64,000 nucleotides of DNA from an uncultured Bacteroidales bacterium (GCA_902772585.1 CACYBB010000005.1:1-64000); one strand, 5' to 3'; shown: positions 8,783-18,700, counted from the first letter of the stretch. Numbers and translations: made by a program. Notes: a model not told the origin generated them from the sequence alone.

Positions 8783-11700
8783 TTAGAATGAAACGTTGAG
8801 TCCAAATGAATAAACCGTCGGTGAGGGATAACGTCCGTTATCAAGGCCGTAAACATAACCGTTAGCATCGGCTGTAGAGGCACCAACCTCAGGATCGTAA
8901 CCATCGTAACCAGTGATGGTGAGGAGGTTCTGGATGTTGCAATATACGCGGACATTGTCCAGATATACCTTCTTAGCCCACTTCTTAGGCAGTGTGTAGC
9001 CTAAGGTAATGTTCTTCAGACGTACGTAACTGCCATCCTCCACATAGCGGTCGCTGATGCGGCGGTTGTTGTTCGGGTCGTTCAGACGAACAGCAGGCAG
9101 GTCGTTAGGATTAACAACCTGTACGTTGTCGATATCATCGTACCAGTTCCATACAGTACCAGAGTTGTTGCCAACATATCCATTTGAGTAGTCCTTGTTA
9201 GGATCGATAGGAGTGATGACAGAACGGTCTTTGATAGAAGCAGCCTGGTTCATCCAAACGCTGTTCATACCATCGAGCTTCATGCGCAGGTAGTTGAAGA
9301 CCTTGTTGCCAACTGAACCATTGATGAAAATGGTCAGGTCGAAGTCCTTATAGCGGAAGGTGTTGGTGAAACCGAAGGTGTACTTAGGCATGGGGCTACC
9401 AATATATGTACGGTCGTTCTCGTCGATAACACCATCGCTGTTCAGGTCCTTATACTTGATATCACCAACCCAAACGGTGTTAGAGCGGTTGAAACCATTG
9501 CTGTTGTATGCTACAGGCTTAGCACTGGTCTGGATATCCTCAAGGCTGGTGTAAACACCATCAGTGACATAGCCGTAGAACTGGAACAGAGACTGACCAA
9601 CGTCACTCTTAGAAACGATGTCATTCCACATACCATAACCGTAGATAGAAGCACTGGCAGTACCTGCCAACTCCTTCAGCTTGTTCTTGTTCCAAGAAAT
9701 CTCGAACTCAGTATCCCAAGAGAAGTCCTTGGTAGTGACGGGGTGAGCCTTAACGGTCAACTCAAAACCAGTGTTCTCAATCTTACCATAGTTACCCCAA
9801 GGTGCAGCGAGGGCTGAAGAGCTGTTACCGCTGGTACCCATATATGAAGGCAACTGCATAGGCATCAACATGTCGTTAGATACTTTCTTGTACCAGTCGA
9901 GGGTGATGTTCAACTTGTTGAAGAAACCGAGGTCGAGACCGATGTTGGTCTGTTCTTGCTTCTCCCAGTGGATTTCACGGTTAGAAACACGGGCAGGACG
10001 CTGTGAGGTTCCAAGACCACTCTCCATAACAGAGAGGTCAGAGGCCCACTTGCCACCACCGATATTAGAGTTACCTGTCTGACCCCAACCAAAACGAAGC
10101 TTACCGTTAGAGAGCCACTTCTCAGCAACCTTCTTGATGAACGGCTCGTTGTTGAAGCGCCATGCTACAGCGAAAGAGTGGAATGAACCCCAACGCATGT
10201 CAGGACCGAAGTTTGAGCTACCATCACGACGGAAGGTGTAGGTCAACAGGTAGCGATCATCATAATTATAGGTTTCGCGCGTGAAGAACGAAGACATAGA
10301 GGCTGAGCCGAAGCCAGAACCAATCTGTGCCTCACCAGTACCCAGGGCAGGGTTCTGGATGGTGTTAGCGGGCAGGTCGGTGTTGAAAGCACTGACATAG
10401 TCCCACTTGCTCTCCCAGCACTCCTGACCAACCATGGCTGAGAAACCATGCTTGCCAATCTGGCCGTTATAGGTCAGGTAGTTCTTAATCTGAATATACT
10501 GACCAGTGGTCTTCTGTACACGAGCCTGGTTCTGGTTCTTGGTCCAGTTACCGAGTGATACGGTGGGCTCGAACGTAGAAGCACGGTCCCAGTTGAAGTT
10601 GTAACCAACCTCAGTGTGCCAAACAAGTCCCTTCATGAATGTTACATCAGCAAAGATGTTACCATTCAGCAGGTTACGCTTGTAACGATAGTCGTTCATC
10701 AGAGCCAGAGCAACGGGGTTGGGGTTGCTCATACCTTCACGAGAAACAGAGGTGTAACCACCTTCGATGTCGTAGATAGGCTGATAGGGAGGAGTGGTCA
10801 GTGCATAAGTGATGACACCCTCATCCTGGTCGGCCTTCAGCAGTTTCTCAGAAGTGTGCGAATAGGTGGCGTTCAAACCGAGCTTCAGCCAAGGCTTCAG
10901 CTGAGCATCCAAGTTGACGCGAGCACCATTACGCATGAAGTTTGAACCAATGATAGTACCATCCTGGTTCATGTAGTTGACGCTGACATAGTATTTAACA
11001 GCATCAGTACCCCCCTGAGCACTTACCTGATGCTGGTGCTGCAGTGCAGTACGGAAAATGGCATCCTGCCAGTTGGTACCCTTACCAAGCAGGCTGGCAT
11101 CGCTCAGGTACTCGTCTTCCTTGACAGCACCCTGTGCCACCATGTCGTTGTAATAATCAGCAAACTCACGCAGATTCAGCATGTCGATGCGCTTGGTCTG
11201 ACGCTGCCATGCTACCATACCGTCGTATGAGAACTTGGCTTCGCCTGACTTACCGTGCTTGGTGGTAATCAGAACGACACCATTAGCACCCTGGGCACCG
11301 TAAATAGCGGTGGCAGAGGCATCCTTCAGAATTTCCATGGAGACGATGTCGGCAGGGTTGATGGTTGACAGAGGAGACACTGTAGATACAGAACCGTTAC
11401 CAAGACGGTCACCCAGACCTACAGAAGCACCACTTGAGTTACCATTGCTCCAAATAACACCATCGACAACGTACAGAGGCTCGGCACCAGCGTTGATGGT
11501 AGCCTGACCACGGACGCGGATACTTGATGAAGAACCAGGGGCACCAGAGGTCTGTACAGCGGTAACACCAGCTACACGACCTGCGAAGGCCTGGTCAAGG
11601 TTCGTGATGATAGAACCTTTCATCATCTTCTCGTCGATAGAACCAGTAGCACCGGCCAGGTCACTCTTCTTCATCGTACCATAACCAACGACTACCACTT

Positions 11701-12061
11701 CATCAAGGACCTTCTTGTCCTCCTCGAGGGTGATGTTGTAGTGGCTCTGAGCACCAATCTTGATCTCCTTGGTGAGGTAGCCGATGTAGCTAATCACCAG
11801 CGTCTGACCCTGACTGGCATTCAGCGTGAAGTTACCATCGAAGTCGGTAGCGACACCGTTCGATGTACCTTTAATCACTACACTGGCACCGATAACGGGA
11901 CCCATGGCGTCCGATACGGTACCAGTAATCTTTTTCGTCTGCTGTACAGCGGTAGGCTCCGGCGAGTTGCTGTTGCCTGCATACAGTGAAGACGAATACC
12001 CTGACAAGACTACAGCACATAGTCCCGCCAGCAGCGTGTTCTTACTGAAATTTAGATTCAT
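8783..12061 (-). CDS. susC: SusC/RagA-family TonB-linked outer-membrane transporter
   Basis: 1092 residues: Sec signal (LCAVVLSGYSSSLYAG), a carboxypeptidase-regulatory-like domain (ITGTVSDAMGPVIGASVVIKG, about 45-125), the SusC-type TonB region DEVVVVGYGTMKKSDLAG, a plug domain (DQAFAGRVAGVTAVQTSG, IRVRGQATINAGAEPLYVVDG) and a long beta-barrel ending in aromatic VYSFGLNVSF. It imports mannan oligosaccharides through the outer membrane using TonB energy, with SusD as lid. It is the first gene of the minus-strand PUL arm; a -7 box lies at 12121-12128. Confidence 0.97.
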   Translation of the reverse strand: MNLNFSKNTLLAGLCAVVLSGYSSSLYAGNSNSPEPTAVQQTKKITGTVSDAMGPVIGASVVIKGTSNGVATDFDGNFTLNASQGQTLVISYIGYLTKEIKIGAQSHYNITLEEDKKVLDEVVVVGYGTMKKSDLAGATGSIDEKMMKGSIITNLDQAFAGRVAGVTAVQTSGAPGSSSSIRVRGQATINAGAEPLYVVDGVIWSNGNSSGASVGLGDRLGNGSVSTVSPLSTINPADIVSMEILKDASATAIYGAQGANGVVLITTKHGKSGEAKFSYDGMVAWQRQTKRIDMLNLREFADYYNDMVAQGAVKEDEYLSDASLLGKGTNWQDAIFRTALQHQHQVSAQGGTDAVKYYVSVNYMNQDGTIIGSNFMRNGARVNLDAQLKPWLKLGLNATYSHTSEKLLKADQDEGVITYALTTPPYQPIYDIEGGYTSVSREGMSNPNPVALALMNDYRYKRNLLNGNIFADVTFMKGLVWHTEVGYNFNWDRASTFEPTVSLGNWTKNQNQARVQKTTGQYIQIKNYLTYNGQIGKHGFSAMVGQECWESKWDYVSAFNTDLPANTIQNPALGTGEAQIGSGFGSASMSSFFTRETYNYDDRYLLTYTFRRDGSSNFGPDMRWGSFHSFAVAWRFNNEPFIKKVAEKWLSNGKLRFGWGQTGNSNIGGGKWASDLSVMESGLGTSQRPARVSNREIHWEKQEQTNIGLDLGFFNKLNITLDWYKKVSNDMLMPMQLPSYMGTSGNSSSALAAPWGNYGKIENTGFELTVKAHPVTTKDFSWDTEFEISWNKNKLKELAGTASASIYGYGMWNDIVSKSDVGQSLFQFYGYVTDGVYTSLEDIQTSAKPVAYNSNGFNRSNTVWVGDIKYKDLNSDGVIDENDRTYIGSPMPKYTFGFTNTFRYKDFDLTIFINGSVGNKVFNYLRMKLDGMNSVWMNQAASIKDRSVITPIDPNKDYSNGYVGNNSGTVWNWYDDIDNVQVVNPNDLPAVRLNDPNNNRRISDRYVEDGSYVRLKNITLGYTLPKKWAKKVYLDNVRVYCNIQNLLTITGYDGYDPEVGASTADANGYVYGLDNGRYPSPTVYSFGLNVSF

Positions 12062-12120
12062 ACGTAGTTTTTATTAGTTAAATAGTAAAGATAATATTCG
12101 GTTCTTGTAGTTTTACCGTG

Positions 12121-12128
12121 CAAAGATA
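12121..12128 (-). promoter_or_regulatory. Bacteroidota -7 box for the susC operon
   Basis: On the minus strand this reads TATCTTTG, a full match to the TAnnTTTG -7 consensus of the primary sigma factor in Bacteroidota, about 60 nt upstream of the susC ATG. No good TTTG -33 box is seen at the right spacing, which suits an activator-dependent PUL promoter. Confidence 0.7.
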
Positions 12129-12236
12129 ACTTAAAAGTTTTAAATACGCTAATCTTTTTTTGTCTTTTTTTTGTACTTTTTTTGTTTTGTATCAGTAATG
12201 GTCAAAATAGTATTATATATATTCAAGAAAATGTTA

Positions 12237-12244
12237 TACCTTTG
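12237..12244 (+). promoter_or_regulatory. Bacteroidota -7 box for the CE7-GH26-GH130 operon
   Basis: TACCTTTG, 28 nt upstream of the ATG at 12273. The expected transcription start (about 12250) lies downstream of the more upstream in-frame ATGs, so it fixes 12273 as the start of the esterase gene. Again no clear -33 box. The 210-bp gap 12062-12272 is therefore a divergent PUL control region with two -7 boxes 108 bp apart. Confidence 0.7.
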
Positions 12245-12272
12245 CATCAGATTACTAACAGCCAAACAAAAT

Positions 12273-13604
12273 ATGAAAAAAGTATCAGTATTACTCTTAG
12301 GAATGATGCTCTGCGGACTGCTGTCTTTACAGGCTCAAGTGCGTGGTAATAGCATCGAGGTGAAAGTCGTTCCAGACCATCAGGACTGGCGATATGAGGT
12401 AGGGGAGACCGCTACGTTCAAGATTAGCGTGACAAAGTCTAATACCTTATTATATAATATAAAGGTGGATTATGCTGCTGGTCCTGAGATGTATCAAGAT
12501 GTCAAGAAGCAGGGAGTGGTGTTGAAAGACGGTACGCTGACGCTGAAGGGCAAGATGACCAAGCCGGGATTCTACCGTGTAGATGTGACGGCGTATGTTA
12601 ATGGCAAGGAATACAAGGGTGCCTGCGGTGCTGCCTTCTCGCCAGAGAAGATAGTGCCAACGACAGTGATGCCTCAGGACTTCAAAGAGTACTGGCAGAA
12701 TGCTATCCAGCAGGCTCGCTATACTGACCTGATGCCTACGAAGCGTCTGTTGCCGGAGCGCTGCACCAAGGACGTCAACGTCTATGAGGTGTCATTCCAG
12801 AATATGCAGTGGAACTGGCGCACCTATGGTATCCTGTGTGTCCCTGTGAAAGAGGGTAAATATCCCGCTTTGTTGCGTGTGCCAGGTGCTGGTGTTCGTC
12901 CTTACAGCGGTGATGTGTGGACGGCCTCGCAGGGTATCATCACTTTGGAGATTGGTATTCATGGCATCTCAGTGACGATGGACCAGAAAGTATATGACGA
13001 CGTGTTCAATGGCGCACTGATGAACTACTGGAACTATGGTAACGATAATCGTGATGATAGCTATTACAAACGTGTGGTGTTGGGCTGCATCCGTGCTATA
13101 GACTATATTGAACAATATACCCCATGGGATGGCAAGACGCTGGGTGTGACGGGTTCCAGTCAGGGTGGCTTCCTGTCGTTGGCTACTGCTGGTCTAGACA
13201 AGCGTGTGACGCATTATGCTCCAGTACATGCTGCCATGTGCGATCATACGGCATCGTTGACAGGCAGAGCCTGCGGTTGGCCACACTATTTCTATTGGAA
13301 TGCAACGCCACACTCTGACAAAAAGTCAGAGAATAAGGGTAAGGGACAGGAAAAGAGGATTGAAACCAGTCGCTACTATGATGGTGTCAACTTTGCCCGA
13401 CTTATTGACAACAACCAGAAAGGCTGGTTCTCGTTTGGCTATAACGATGATGTGGTGCCCCCCACAACGGCATGGGCAACCTATAACACCGTGACTGGTC
13501 CCAAGGAGATATCTCCCTATCAGGCTACATGGCACTTCTGGTTCCAGGAGCAGTGGGACGAGTGGGAGAACTGGCTGATAAGAGAATTGAAAGGCGAGAA
13601 ATAA
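12273..13604 (+). CDS. CE7-family (AXE1-like) secreted carbohydrate esterase
   Basis: 443 residues from the ATG at 12273 (the frame extends to 12171, but that would start before the promoter). There is a Sec signal (LLLGMMLCGLLSLQAQ), an N-terminal beta-sandwich (about 25-120) and an alpha/beta hydrolase domain with nucleophile S296 in GSSQGG, acid D392/D393 in GYNDDVVPP and H421 in ATWHFWF. This fits the acetyl xylan esterase / cephalosporin-C deacetylase family (CE7). In a mannan locus it probably removes acetyl groups from acetylmannan or its oligosaccharides in the periplasm so that GH26 can act. It is first in a five-gene plus-strand operon. Confidence 0.8.
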   Translation: MKKVSVLLLGMMLCGLLSLQAQVRGNSIEVKVVPDHQDWRYEVGETATFKISVTKSNTLLYNIKVDYAAGPEMYQDVKKQGVVLKDGTLTLKGKMTKPGFYRVDVTAYVNGKEYKGACGAAFSPEKIVPTTVMPQDFKEYWQNAIQQARYTDLMPTKRLLPERCTKDVNVYEVSFQNMQWNWRTYGILCVPVKEGKYPALLRVPGAGVRPYSGDVWTASQGIITLEIGIHGISVTMDQKVYDDVFNGALMNYWNYGNDNRDDSYYKRVVLGCIRAIDYIEQYTPWDGKTLGVTGSSQGGFLSLATAGLDKRVTHYAPVHAAMCDHTASLTGRACGWPHYFYWNATPHSDKKSENKGKGQEKRIETSRYYDGVNFARLIDNNQKGWFSFGYNDDVVPPTTAWATYNTVTGPKEISPYQATWHFWFQEQWDEWENWLIRELKGEK

Positions 13605-13623
13605 GAATTAACAGTTAAGAGAG

Positions 13624-14736
13624 ATGAAGTACTATATATATATAATAGGTGTAGCCATGATAATGGCAGCCTGTGGTCAGAAGACCGTTGTAGAGAAGAC
13701 ACAGAGTGAGCTGCTGATGGAACGACTCCAGCTGTTGCAGCAGAAAGGATATATGTTTGGCCATCAGGACGATCCGTTCTATGGACTGACATGGGGATAT
13801 GAGGCAGACTCCAGCGATGTGAAGAACGTGTGTGGAGACTGGCCTGCCGTAATGGGCTTTGAACTGGGAGGTATAGAGATGGATGATGCCAAGAATCTGG
13901 ATAGTGTACCTTTCACAAAGATGCGTGAGGAAATCATCAAGCACCATGAACGTGGTGGTATTGTGACAATAAGCTGGCATCCACGCAATCCGATGACTAC
14001 CATTGAGGGCGGTGGTAATGCTGGTCAGAAATTCCCTGAGGGTTCAGCATGGGATGTTACCGACTCTACTGTTGTCAAGAATATCTTGGAGGGTGGTGCT
14101 AAGCACGAACTCTTCAAAACATGGATGCAGCGTGTAGCCGACTTCCTGGCGACACTGAAGACCAGTGATGGGCAGAAAGTACCTATCATCTTCCGTCCGT
14201 GGCATGAGAATACCGGCAGCTGGTTCTGGTGGGGCGAGAAGCTGTGTTCTGCTGAGGAGTACAAAGCATTGTGGAATATGTTGCAGGATAAATTGAATGC
14301 TGACGGCTTTGATAATCTGCTGTGGGCCTATTCGCCAGGCATGGCGCCAGACCTGACAGAGGAGAAGTACTTGGAGCGCTATCCAGGTGATGATCGTATC
14401 AGTCTGGTTGGTATTGATGGCTATCAGTGGGGAACGAAAGAGGATTTTGTCAGTCAGCTGGATGCCAATCTGGCAATGTTGACGAAATTTGCGGCAGCAC
14501 ATGGAAAGGTAGCTGCTTTGACAGAGTGCGGACTGAAGAACCTGACGGACCCGTCATGGTGGACTTCGACACTGGTTCCTGTTCTTGACAAGTATCCCAT
14601 CAGTTATTTCCTCGTATGGCGAAACTACAAAGAGGAGTGGTTTGGTCCTTCACCATCACAGCCTGATGCAGCGTATTTTAAGCAATTGTACGAGAAAGAC
14701 AATACATTGTTCCTGAAAGAAATCATTGAGAAATAA
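13624..14736 (+). CDS. GH26 endo-beta-1,4-mannanase lipoprotein
   Basis: 370 residues with lipobox cysteine C17. All GH26 landmarks are present: FGHQDDPFYG (45-54), SWHPRNP (117-123), acid/base E195 in RPWHENTGSWFWWG, and nucleophile E301 in ALTECG. It hydrolyses beta-1,4-mannan or mannooligosaccharides to mannobiose. Known counterparts in Bacteroides fragilis are encoded with mannosylglucose phosphorylase and cellobiose 2-epimerase, exactly as here. It is separated by 19 bp from the esterase and 31 bp from GH130. Confidence 0.92.
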   Translation: MKYYIYIIGVAMIMAACGQKTVVEKTQSELLMERLQLLQQKGYMFGHQDDPFYGLTWGYEADSSDVKNVCGDWPAVMGFELGGIEMDDAKNLDSVPFTKMREEIIKHHERGGIVTISWHPRNPMTTIEGGGNAGQKFPEGSAWDVTDSTVVKNILEGGAKHELFKTWMQRVADFLATLKTSDGQKVPIIFRPWHENTGSWFWWGEKLCSAEEYKALWNMLQDKLNADGFDNLLWAYSPGMAPDLTEEKYLERYPGDDRISLVGIDGYQWGTKEDFVSQLDANLAMLTKFAAAHGKVAALTECGLKNLTDPSWWTSTLVPVLDKYPISYFLVWRNYKEEWFGPSPSQPDAAYFKQLYEKDNTLFLKEIIEK

Positions 14737-14767
14737 AAGAATATAATTATAAAAAGAAAACAGCGTT

Positions 14768-15931
14768 ATGAATTTTCAAGAGAGAGTAAAGGCTCTGCGT
14801 GCACACCACGAGGAGCTGTTGACGAGAAAGAATCAGCCACTGGAGTGGGGGAACGGTATCTATGAGAAGTATCAGTATCCTATCCTGACTGCTGAGCACA
14901 CTCCACTGGAGTGGAAGTATGACTTCAATGAGAAAGACAACCCTTACCTGATGCAGCGTATCATGATGAATGCTACGCTGAACTCTGGTGCCTTGAAGTG
15001 GCAGGGTAAGTATGTCTTGGTGGTACGCGTAGAGGGTGCTGACCGTAAGTCGTTCTTCGCTGTGGCTGAGTCGCCCAATGGTATTGACAATTTCCGTTTC
15101 TGGGAGGAACCCATTACCATGCCTGATGATGTGATTCCTGCTACCAATATCTATGATATGCGTCTTACTGCCCATGAGGATGGTTGGATTTATGGTGTGT
15201 TCTGTGCGGAGCGCCATGATGACTCACAGCCCGGCAATCTGAGTGCCGCTACGGCTACGGCAGGTATTGCCCGTACCAAGGACTTGAAGACATGGTACCG
15301 TCTGCCTGACCTGAAGACAAAGAGTCAGCAGCGTAACGTAGTGCTACATCCGGAGTTTGTAGATGGCAAGTACGCCTTCTATACCCGTCCGCAGGATGGA
15401 TTTATCGATACAGGTTCTGGTGGTGGCATCGGCTGGGCACTGGTAGATGATATTACCAATGCTGAGATTAAGGAAGAGAAGATTATCTACGAGCGCAAGT
15501 ATCACACCATTACCGAGGTGAAGAACGGTGAGGGTCCACACCCCATCAAGACACCTAAGGGATGGCTGCATCTGGCTCATGGCGTTCGTGCTACCGCTGA
15601 CGGACTACGCTATGTGCTGTATATGTATATGACGGCTTTGGATGATCCTACGAAGGTGATTGCTCGTCCTGGCGGCTTCTTCCTGGTTCCTGAGGGTGAT
15701 GAGTATCTGGGTGATGTGATGAATGTTGCCTTTGCTAATGGTTGGATAGCCGATGAGGATGGTAAGGTATTTATCTACTATGCTTCGGCAGATACCCGTA
15801 TGCATGTAGCAACCTCTACCATTGACCGACTGGTGGACTACTGTATGAATACTCCTGAGGACGGCTACTATACCGCTGCCTCTGTGGAGACTATCAAGAA
15901 ACTCATCGCAAAGAATAAAAATTGTAAATAG
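14768..15931 (+). CDS. mgp: GH130 4-O-beta-D-mannosyl-D-glucose phosphorylase
   Basis: 387 residues without a signal peptide, so cytoplasmic. GH130 features include NATLNSGALKWQGKYVLVVRVEGADRKS, the catalytic-acid region ATNIYDMRLTAHEDGW (D130), HPEFVDGKYAFYTRPQ and GPHPIKTPKGWLHLAHGVR. The family cleaves beta-mannosides with inorganic phosphate. Presence of a cellobiose 2-epimerase in the same operon points to subfamily 1, which converts mannosyl-1,4-glucose to alpha-mannose-1-phosphate and glucose. Its length is normal for the subfamily. Confidence 0.93.
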   Translation: MNFQERVKALRAHHEELLTRKNQPLEWGNGIYEKYQYPILTAEHTPLEWKYDFNEKDNPYLMQRIMMNATLNSGALKWQGKYVLVVRVEGADRKSFFAVAESPNGIDNFRFWEEPITMPDDVIPATNIYDMRLTAHEDGWIYGVFCAERHDDSQPGNLSAATATAGIARTKDLKTWYRLPDLKTKSQQRNVVLHPEFVDGKYAFYTRPQDGFIDTGSGGGIGWALVDDITNAEIKEEKIIYERKYHTITEVKNGEGPHPIKTPKGWLHLAHGVRATADGLRYVLYMYMTALDDPTKVIARPGGFFLVPEGDEYLGDVMNVAFANGWIADEDGKVFIYYASADTRMHVATSTIDRLVDYCMNTPEDGYYTAASVETIKKLIAKNKNCK

Positions 15932-15943
15932 TAAATTATAAGT

Positions 15944-17284
15944 ATGGCTACACTTAAAGAAAAAATCGGTTATGCCTTGGGTGATGCTGCTGCTGGTGGT
16001 ATTACTTGGAAGGTGATGTCTATTGCCTTTCCACTGTTCTTTACCAATATTTTTGGACTGACAGTGGCAGATACGGCAACCCTGATGCTTATTGCTCGTA
16101 TGTTTGACGTGGTGACTGACCCCTTGATGGGTTCGTTGGCAGACCGTACGCAGAGTCGCTGGGGTACCTATCGTCCGTGGCTCATCTATGGCGCTATCCC
16201 CTTCGGTCTGATTTTTGCGTTGTTGCTCTATACACCAGAGTTGGGACTGACGGGAAAACGCATCTGGGCCTACACATTCTACCTGCTGATGATGGTTATC
16301 TATACGGCAGTTAACGTGCCTTACGGCTCGCTGCTTGGCGTGATGACTACCGACGATAATGAGAAAAACCAGTTCTCGTCGTTCCGTATGGTGGGCGCCT
16401 ATGCCATGGGATTCATTACCCTGCTGTCATTCCCTTATCTGCAGAAGTTTGTGGGAGGTTCTGACCAGCACCAGTATGCTGTACTGGGCGCATTCTTCGG
16501 TATTCTTGCAGCAGCAGGTACACTGGCCTGCGGACTGCTTACCAAGGAACGCCTGAAACCCATCCGTGCCGAGAAATTCTCGCTGAAGCCCTTTGCCGAC
16601 TTGTTCCGCAATAAGCCTTGGATTATCCTGACACTCATCGGTGTCTGCATGAATTTCTTCAATGGCTTCCGTTATGCGGTGGCAGGCTATATGTTTGAAT
16701 ACTGTATGAATGGAGAGGTGACCATCAGTGGACTCATCATCAACTATACGGTATTTATGACCTTTGGTGAGGCGACGTGTATGGTATTCGGTGGTGTGTC
16801 TCCTATCTTTACCAAATGGGTGGGTTCTAAGCGTAAAGCCTTCATCTGGGCAGGTGTTATCTGCTTGGTGACATCGGTTATTTACTTCTTTATCCCCATG
16901 AACACCTCTTCTATCTGGCTGATGATAGCTGTTGTCATCCTGACCTCTATTGGTATCGGTATCTATTCTCCGCTGCTGTGGTCAATGTATGCCGATGTGT
17001 CTGATTATGCTACTGAGAAGAACGGTACTTCTTCAACGGGTCTGATATTCTCGTCAGGAACGATGGCTATGAAGTTTGGTACTGCCATCTCTGGTTCGCT
17101 GGTTGCCCTGTTGCTGGGTATCGCCGGATTTATCTCTGGTACCGATGCTACTGGCCAGACTGTCATTACCATTACGGACGAGGCTTCCGTGCAGTCTATG
17201 ATATGGGCACTATTCTCTATCTTCCCAGCAATCATTGCTGCTATCATGATAGGGCTGTTATATATCTATCCTATTAAGAAATGA
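15944..17284 (+). CDS. GPH-family cation:sugar symporter (inner membrane)
   Basis: 446 residues with about 12 hydrophobic membrane segments and glycoside-pentoside-hexuronide (GPH) signatures: GYALGDAAAGGITWKV, FDVVTDPLMGSLADRTQSRWGTYRPW and NVPYGSLLGVMTTDDNEKNQFSSFRM. It most likely imports mannobiose from the periplasm with a proton or sodium ion. Its stop codon overlaps the epimerase start by 4 nt (ATGA), implying coupled translation. Confidence 0.9.
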   Translation: MATLKEKIGYALGDAAAGGITWKVMSIAFPLFFTNIFGLTVADTATLMLIARMFDVVTDPLMGSLADRTQSRWGTYRPWLIYGAIPFGLIFALLLYTPELGLTGKRIWAYTFYLLMMVIYTAVNVPYGSLLGVMTTDDNEKNQFSSFRMVGAYAMGFITLLSFPYLQKFVGGSDQHQYAVLGAFFGILAAAGTLACGLLTKERLKPIRAEKFSLKPFADLFRNKPWIILTLIGVCMNFFNGFRYAVAGYMFEYCMNGEVTISGLIINYTVFMTFGEATCMVFGGVSPIFTKWVGSKRKAFIWAGVICLVTSVIYFFIPMNTSSIWLMIAVVILTSIGIGIYSPLLWSMYADVSDYATEKNGTSSTGLIFSSGTMAMKFGTAISGSLVALLLGIAGFISGTDATGQTVITITDEASVQSMIWALFSIFPAIIAAIMIGLLYIYPIKK

Positions 17285-18558
17285 ACGAGGTTCTGACAAT
17301 GAAACAAGAAATGCAGGATGTGTTACAGAACAACATCCTACGTTTCTGGCTTGATAAGATGCAAGACCAGGAACATGGAGGCTTCTATGGTCGCATTGAC
17401 GGCAATGGCGTGTTACATCCAGAGGCAGAGAAGGGGGCGATACTCAACGCCCGTATCCTATGGTCATTCTCAGCAGCCTATAGGGTTCTGGGCAACCCAG
17501 AGTATCTTGAGGCCGCTACACGAGCCAAGGACTATATCATCGACCACTTTGTGGACGAGGAGTACGGCGGCGTGTACTGGAGCGTAGACTACAAAGGCAA
17601 TCCGCTGGACACCAAAAAGCAGTTCTATGCCATCGGCTTTGCCATCTACGGACTGACGGAATATGCACGTGCTACAGGCGATAGAGAGGCGCTGGACTAT
17701 GCGCTGAACCTATACGACTGCATAGAGGAACATGCTCTTGACAATGAGCACAACGGCTACATAGAGGCCTGCACACGCGAGTGGGGCGAGATAGCCGATA
17801 TGCGCTTGTCGGAGCTGGATGCCAACTATCCTAAGTCGCAGAACACACACCTGCACATCATCGAGCCATACACCAATCTCCTCAGGTGTCTGAAAGAGAT
17901 GCAGGCAAAGGAGTCGTGCGACTATGTGCCAGCCATCGGATCGGTGCTGCCAGTGGGCATAAGTGTGCCCATGGAGACCATCGTAAGTGTGGAGGGTTCG
18001 CTTAGAAATCTGATTGATATTTTTACCGACAAGATTCTTAATCCTGAGACCCACCATCTCGACTTGTTCTTCGATATGGACTGGACTCGCGGAGCTGGCC
18101 ATCTGGAGAGCTACGGACACGATATCGAGTGTTCGTGGCTTATGCATGAAGCAGCATTGGTGCTGGGTGACCAGAAGGTGTTGGCTAAGGTGGAAAAGAT
18201 TGTCCGTGAGGTGGCTAAAGCCTCAGAAAAAGGTCTGCGTCCTGATGGTTCGATGATTCATGAGGCAAATCTAGATACTGGACGTGTCGATGATGACCTC
18301 CACTGGTGGGTACAGGCTGAGAATGTAGTAGGGTGGTATAACCTCTATCAGCATTTTGGTGACGAAGAGGCGATGAAGAAAGCAGTCTGTTGTTGGAAAT
18401 ATATCAAGGACAATCTCATCGATTTTGAAAACGGTGAGTGGTTCTGGAGTCGTCATCCTGACGGTTCTCTGAATACTGTTGACGATAAGGCGGGCTTCTG
18501 GAAATGTCCATATCACAATAGTCGTATGTGTTTGGAAATTATCGAAAGAAACAGCTGA
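17281..18558 (+). CDS. ce: cellobiose 2-epimerase
   Basis: 425 residues of the N-acylglucosamine 2-epimerase (alpha/alpha)6-barrel fold. Diagnostic segments are ILRFWLDKMQDQEHGGFYGRIDGNG, GVYWSVDYKGNPLDTKKQFYAIGFAIYGL, LDANYPKSQNTHLHIIEPY, GHDIECSWLMHEA and DDLHWWVQAENVVGWYNLY, which hold the conserved tryptophans and the two catalytic histidines. It converts beta-1,4-mannobiose to mannosyl-glucose for the GH130 phosphorylase. A second ATG at 17299 gives a protein starting MKQEMQDVL and is equally plausible. Last gene of the operon; no convincing terminator follows before 18613. Confidence 0.92.
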   Translation: MNEVLTMKQEMQDVLQNNILRFWLDKMQDQEHGGFYGRIDGNGVLHPEAEKGAILNARILWSFSAAYRVLGNPEYLEAATRAKDYIIDHFVDEEYGGVYWSVDYKGNPLDTKKQFYAIGFAIYGLTEYARATGDREALDYALNLYDCIEEHALDNEHNGYIEACTREWGEIADMRLSELDANYPKSQNTHLHIIEPYTNLLRCLKEMQAKESCDYVPAIGSVLPVGISVPMETIVSVEGSLRNLIDIFTDKILNPETHHLDLFFDMDWTRGAGHLESYGHDIECSWLMHEAALVLGDQKVLAKVEKIVREVAKASEKGLRPDGSMIHEANLDTGRVDDDLHWWVQAENVVGWYNLYQHFGDEEAMKKAVCCWKYIKDNLIDFENGEWFWSRHPDGSLNTVDDKAGFWKCPYHNSRMCLEIIERNS

Positions 18559-18612
18559 TTTTCCTCTCTAACGGCATATTCGTTGTCATATCTTCAACAA
18601 TATTGTGCTTTG

Positions 18613-18644
18613 TTTGTGAAATCTTTGCAATTTTGGTACGTTTG
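18613..18644 (+). promoter_or_regulatory. full-consensus promoter (-33 TTTG, N20, -7 TACGTTTG)
   Basis: TTTG at 18613-18616 and TACGTTTG at 18637-18644 are separated by 20 nt, a textbook Bacteroidota sigma-ABfr-type promoter. It would start about 100 nt upstream of the XRE gene, in addition to the nearer -7 box at 18693. Confidence 0.6.
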
Positions 18645-18692
18645 CAAAAAATAATTCTACAATAATGTGCTGATTTATTGAGATATATTTCA

Positions 18693-18700
18693 TACCTTTG
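18693..18700 (+). promoter_or_regulatory. -7 box for the small XRE gene
   Basis: TACCTTTG, 46 nt upstream of the ATG at 18747. No clear -33 box. Two stacked promoters 56 bp apart may serve the gene. Confidence 0.6.

Noticed and set aside
12171..12272. Upstream start for the CE7 esterase
   Set aside because: The -7 box at 12237-12244 lies inside this stretch and the signal peptide begins at 12273.
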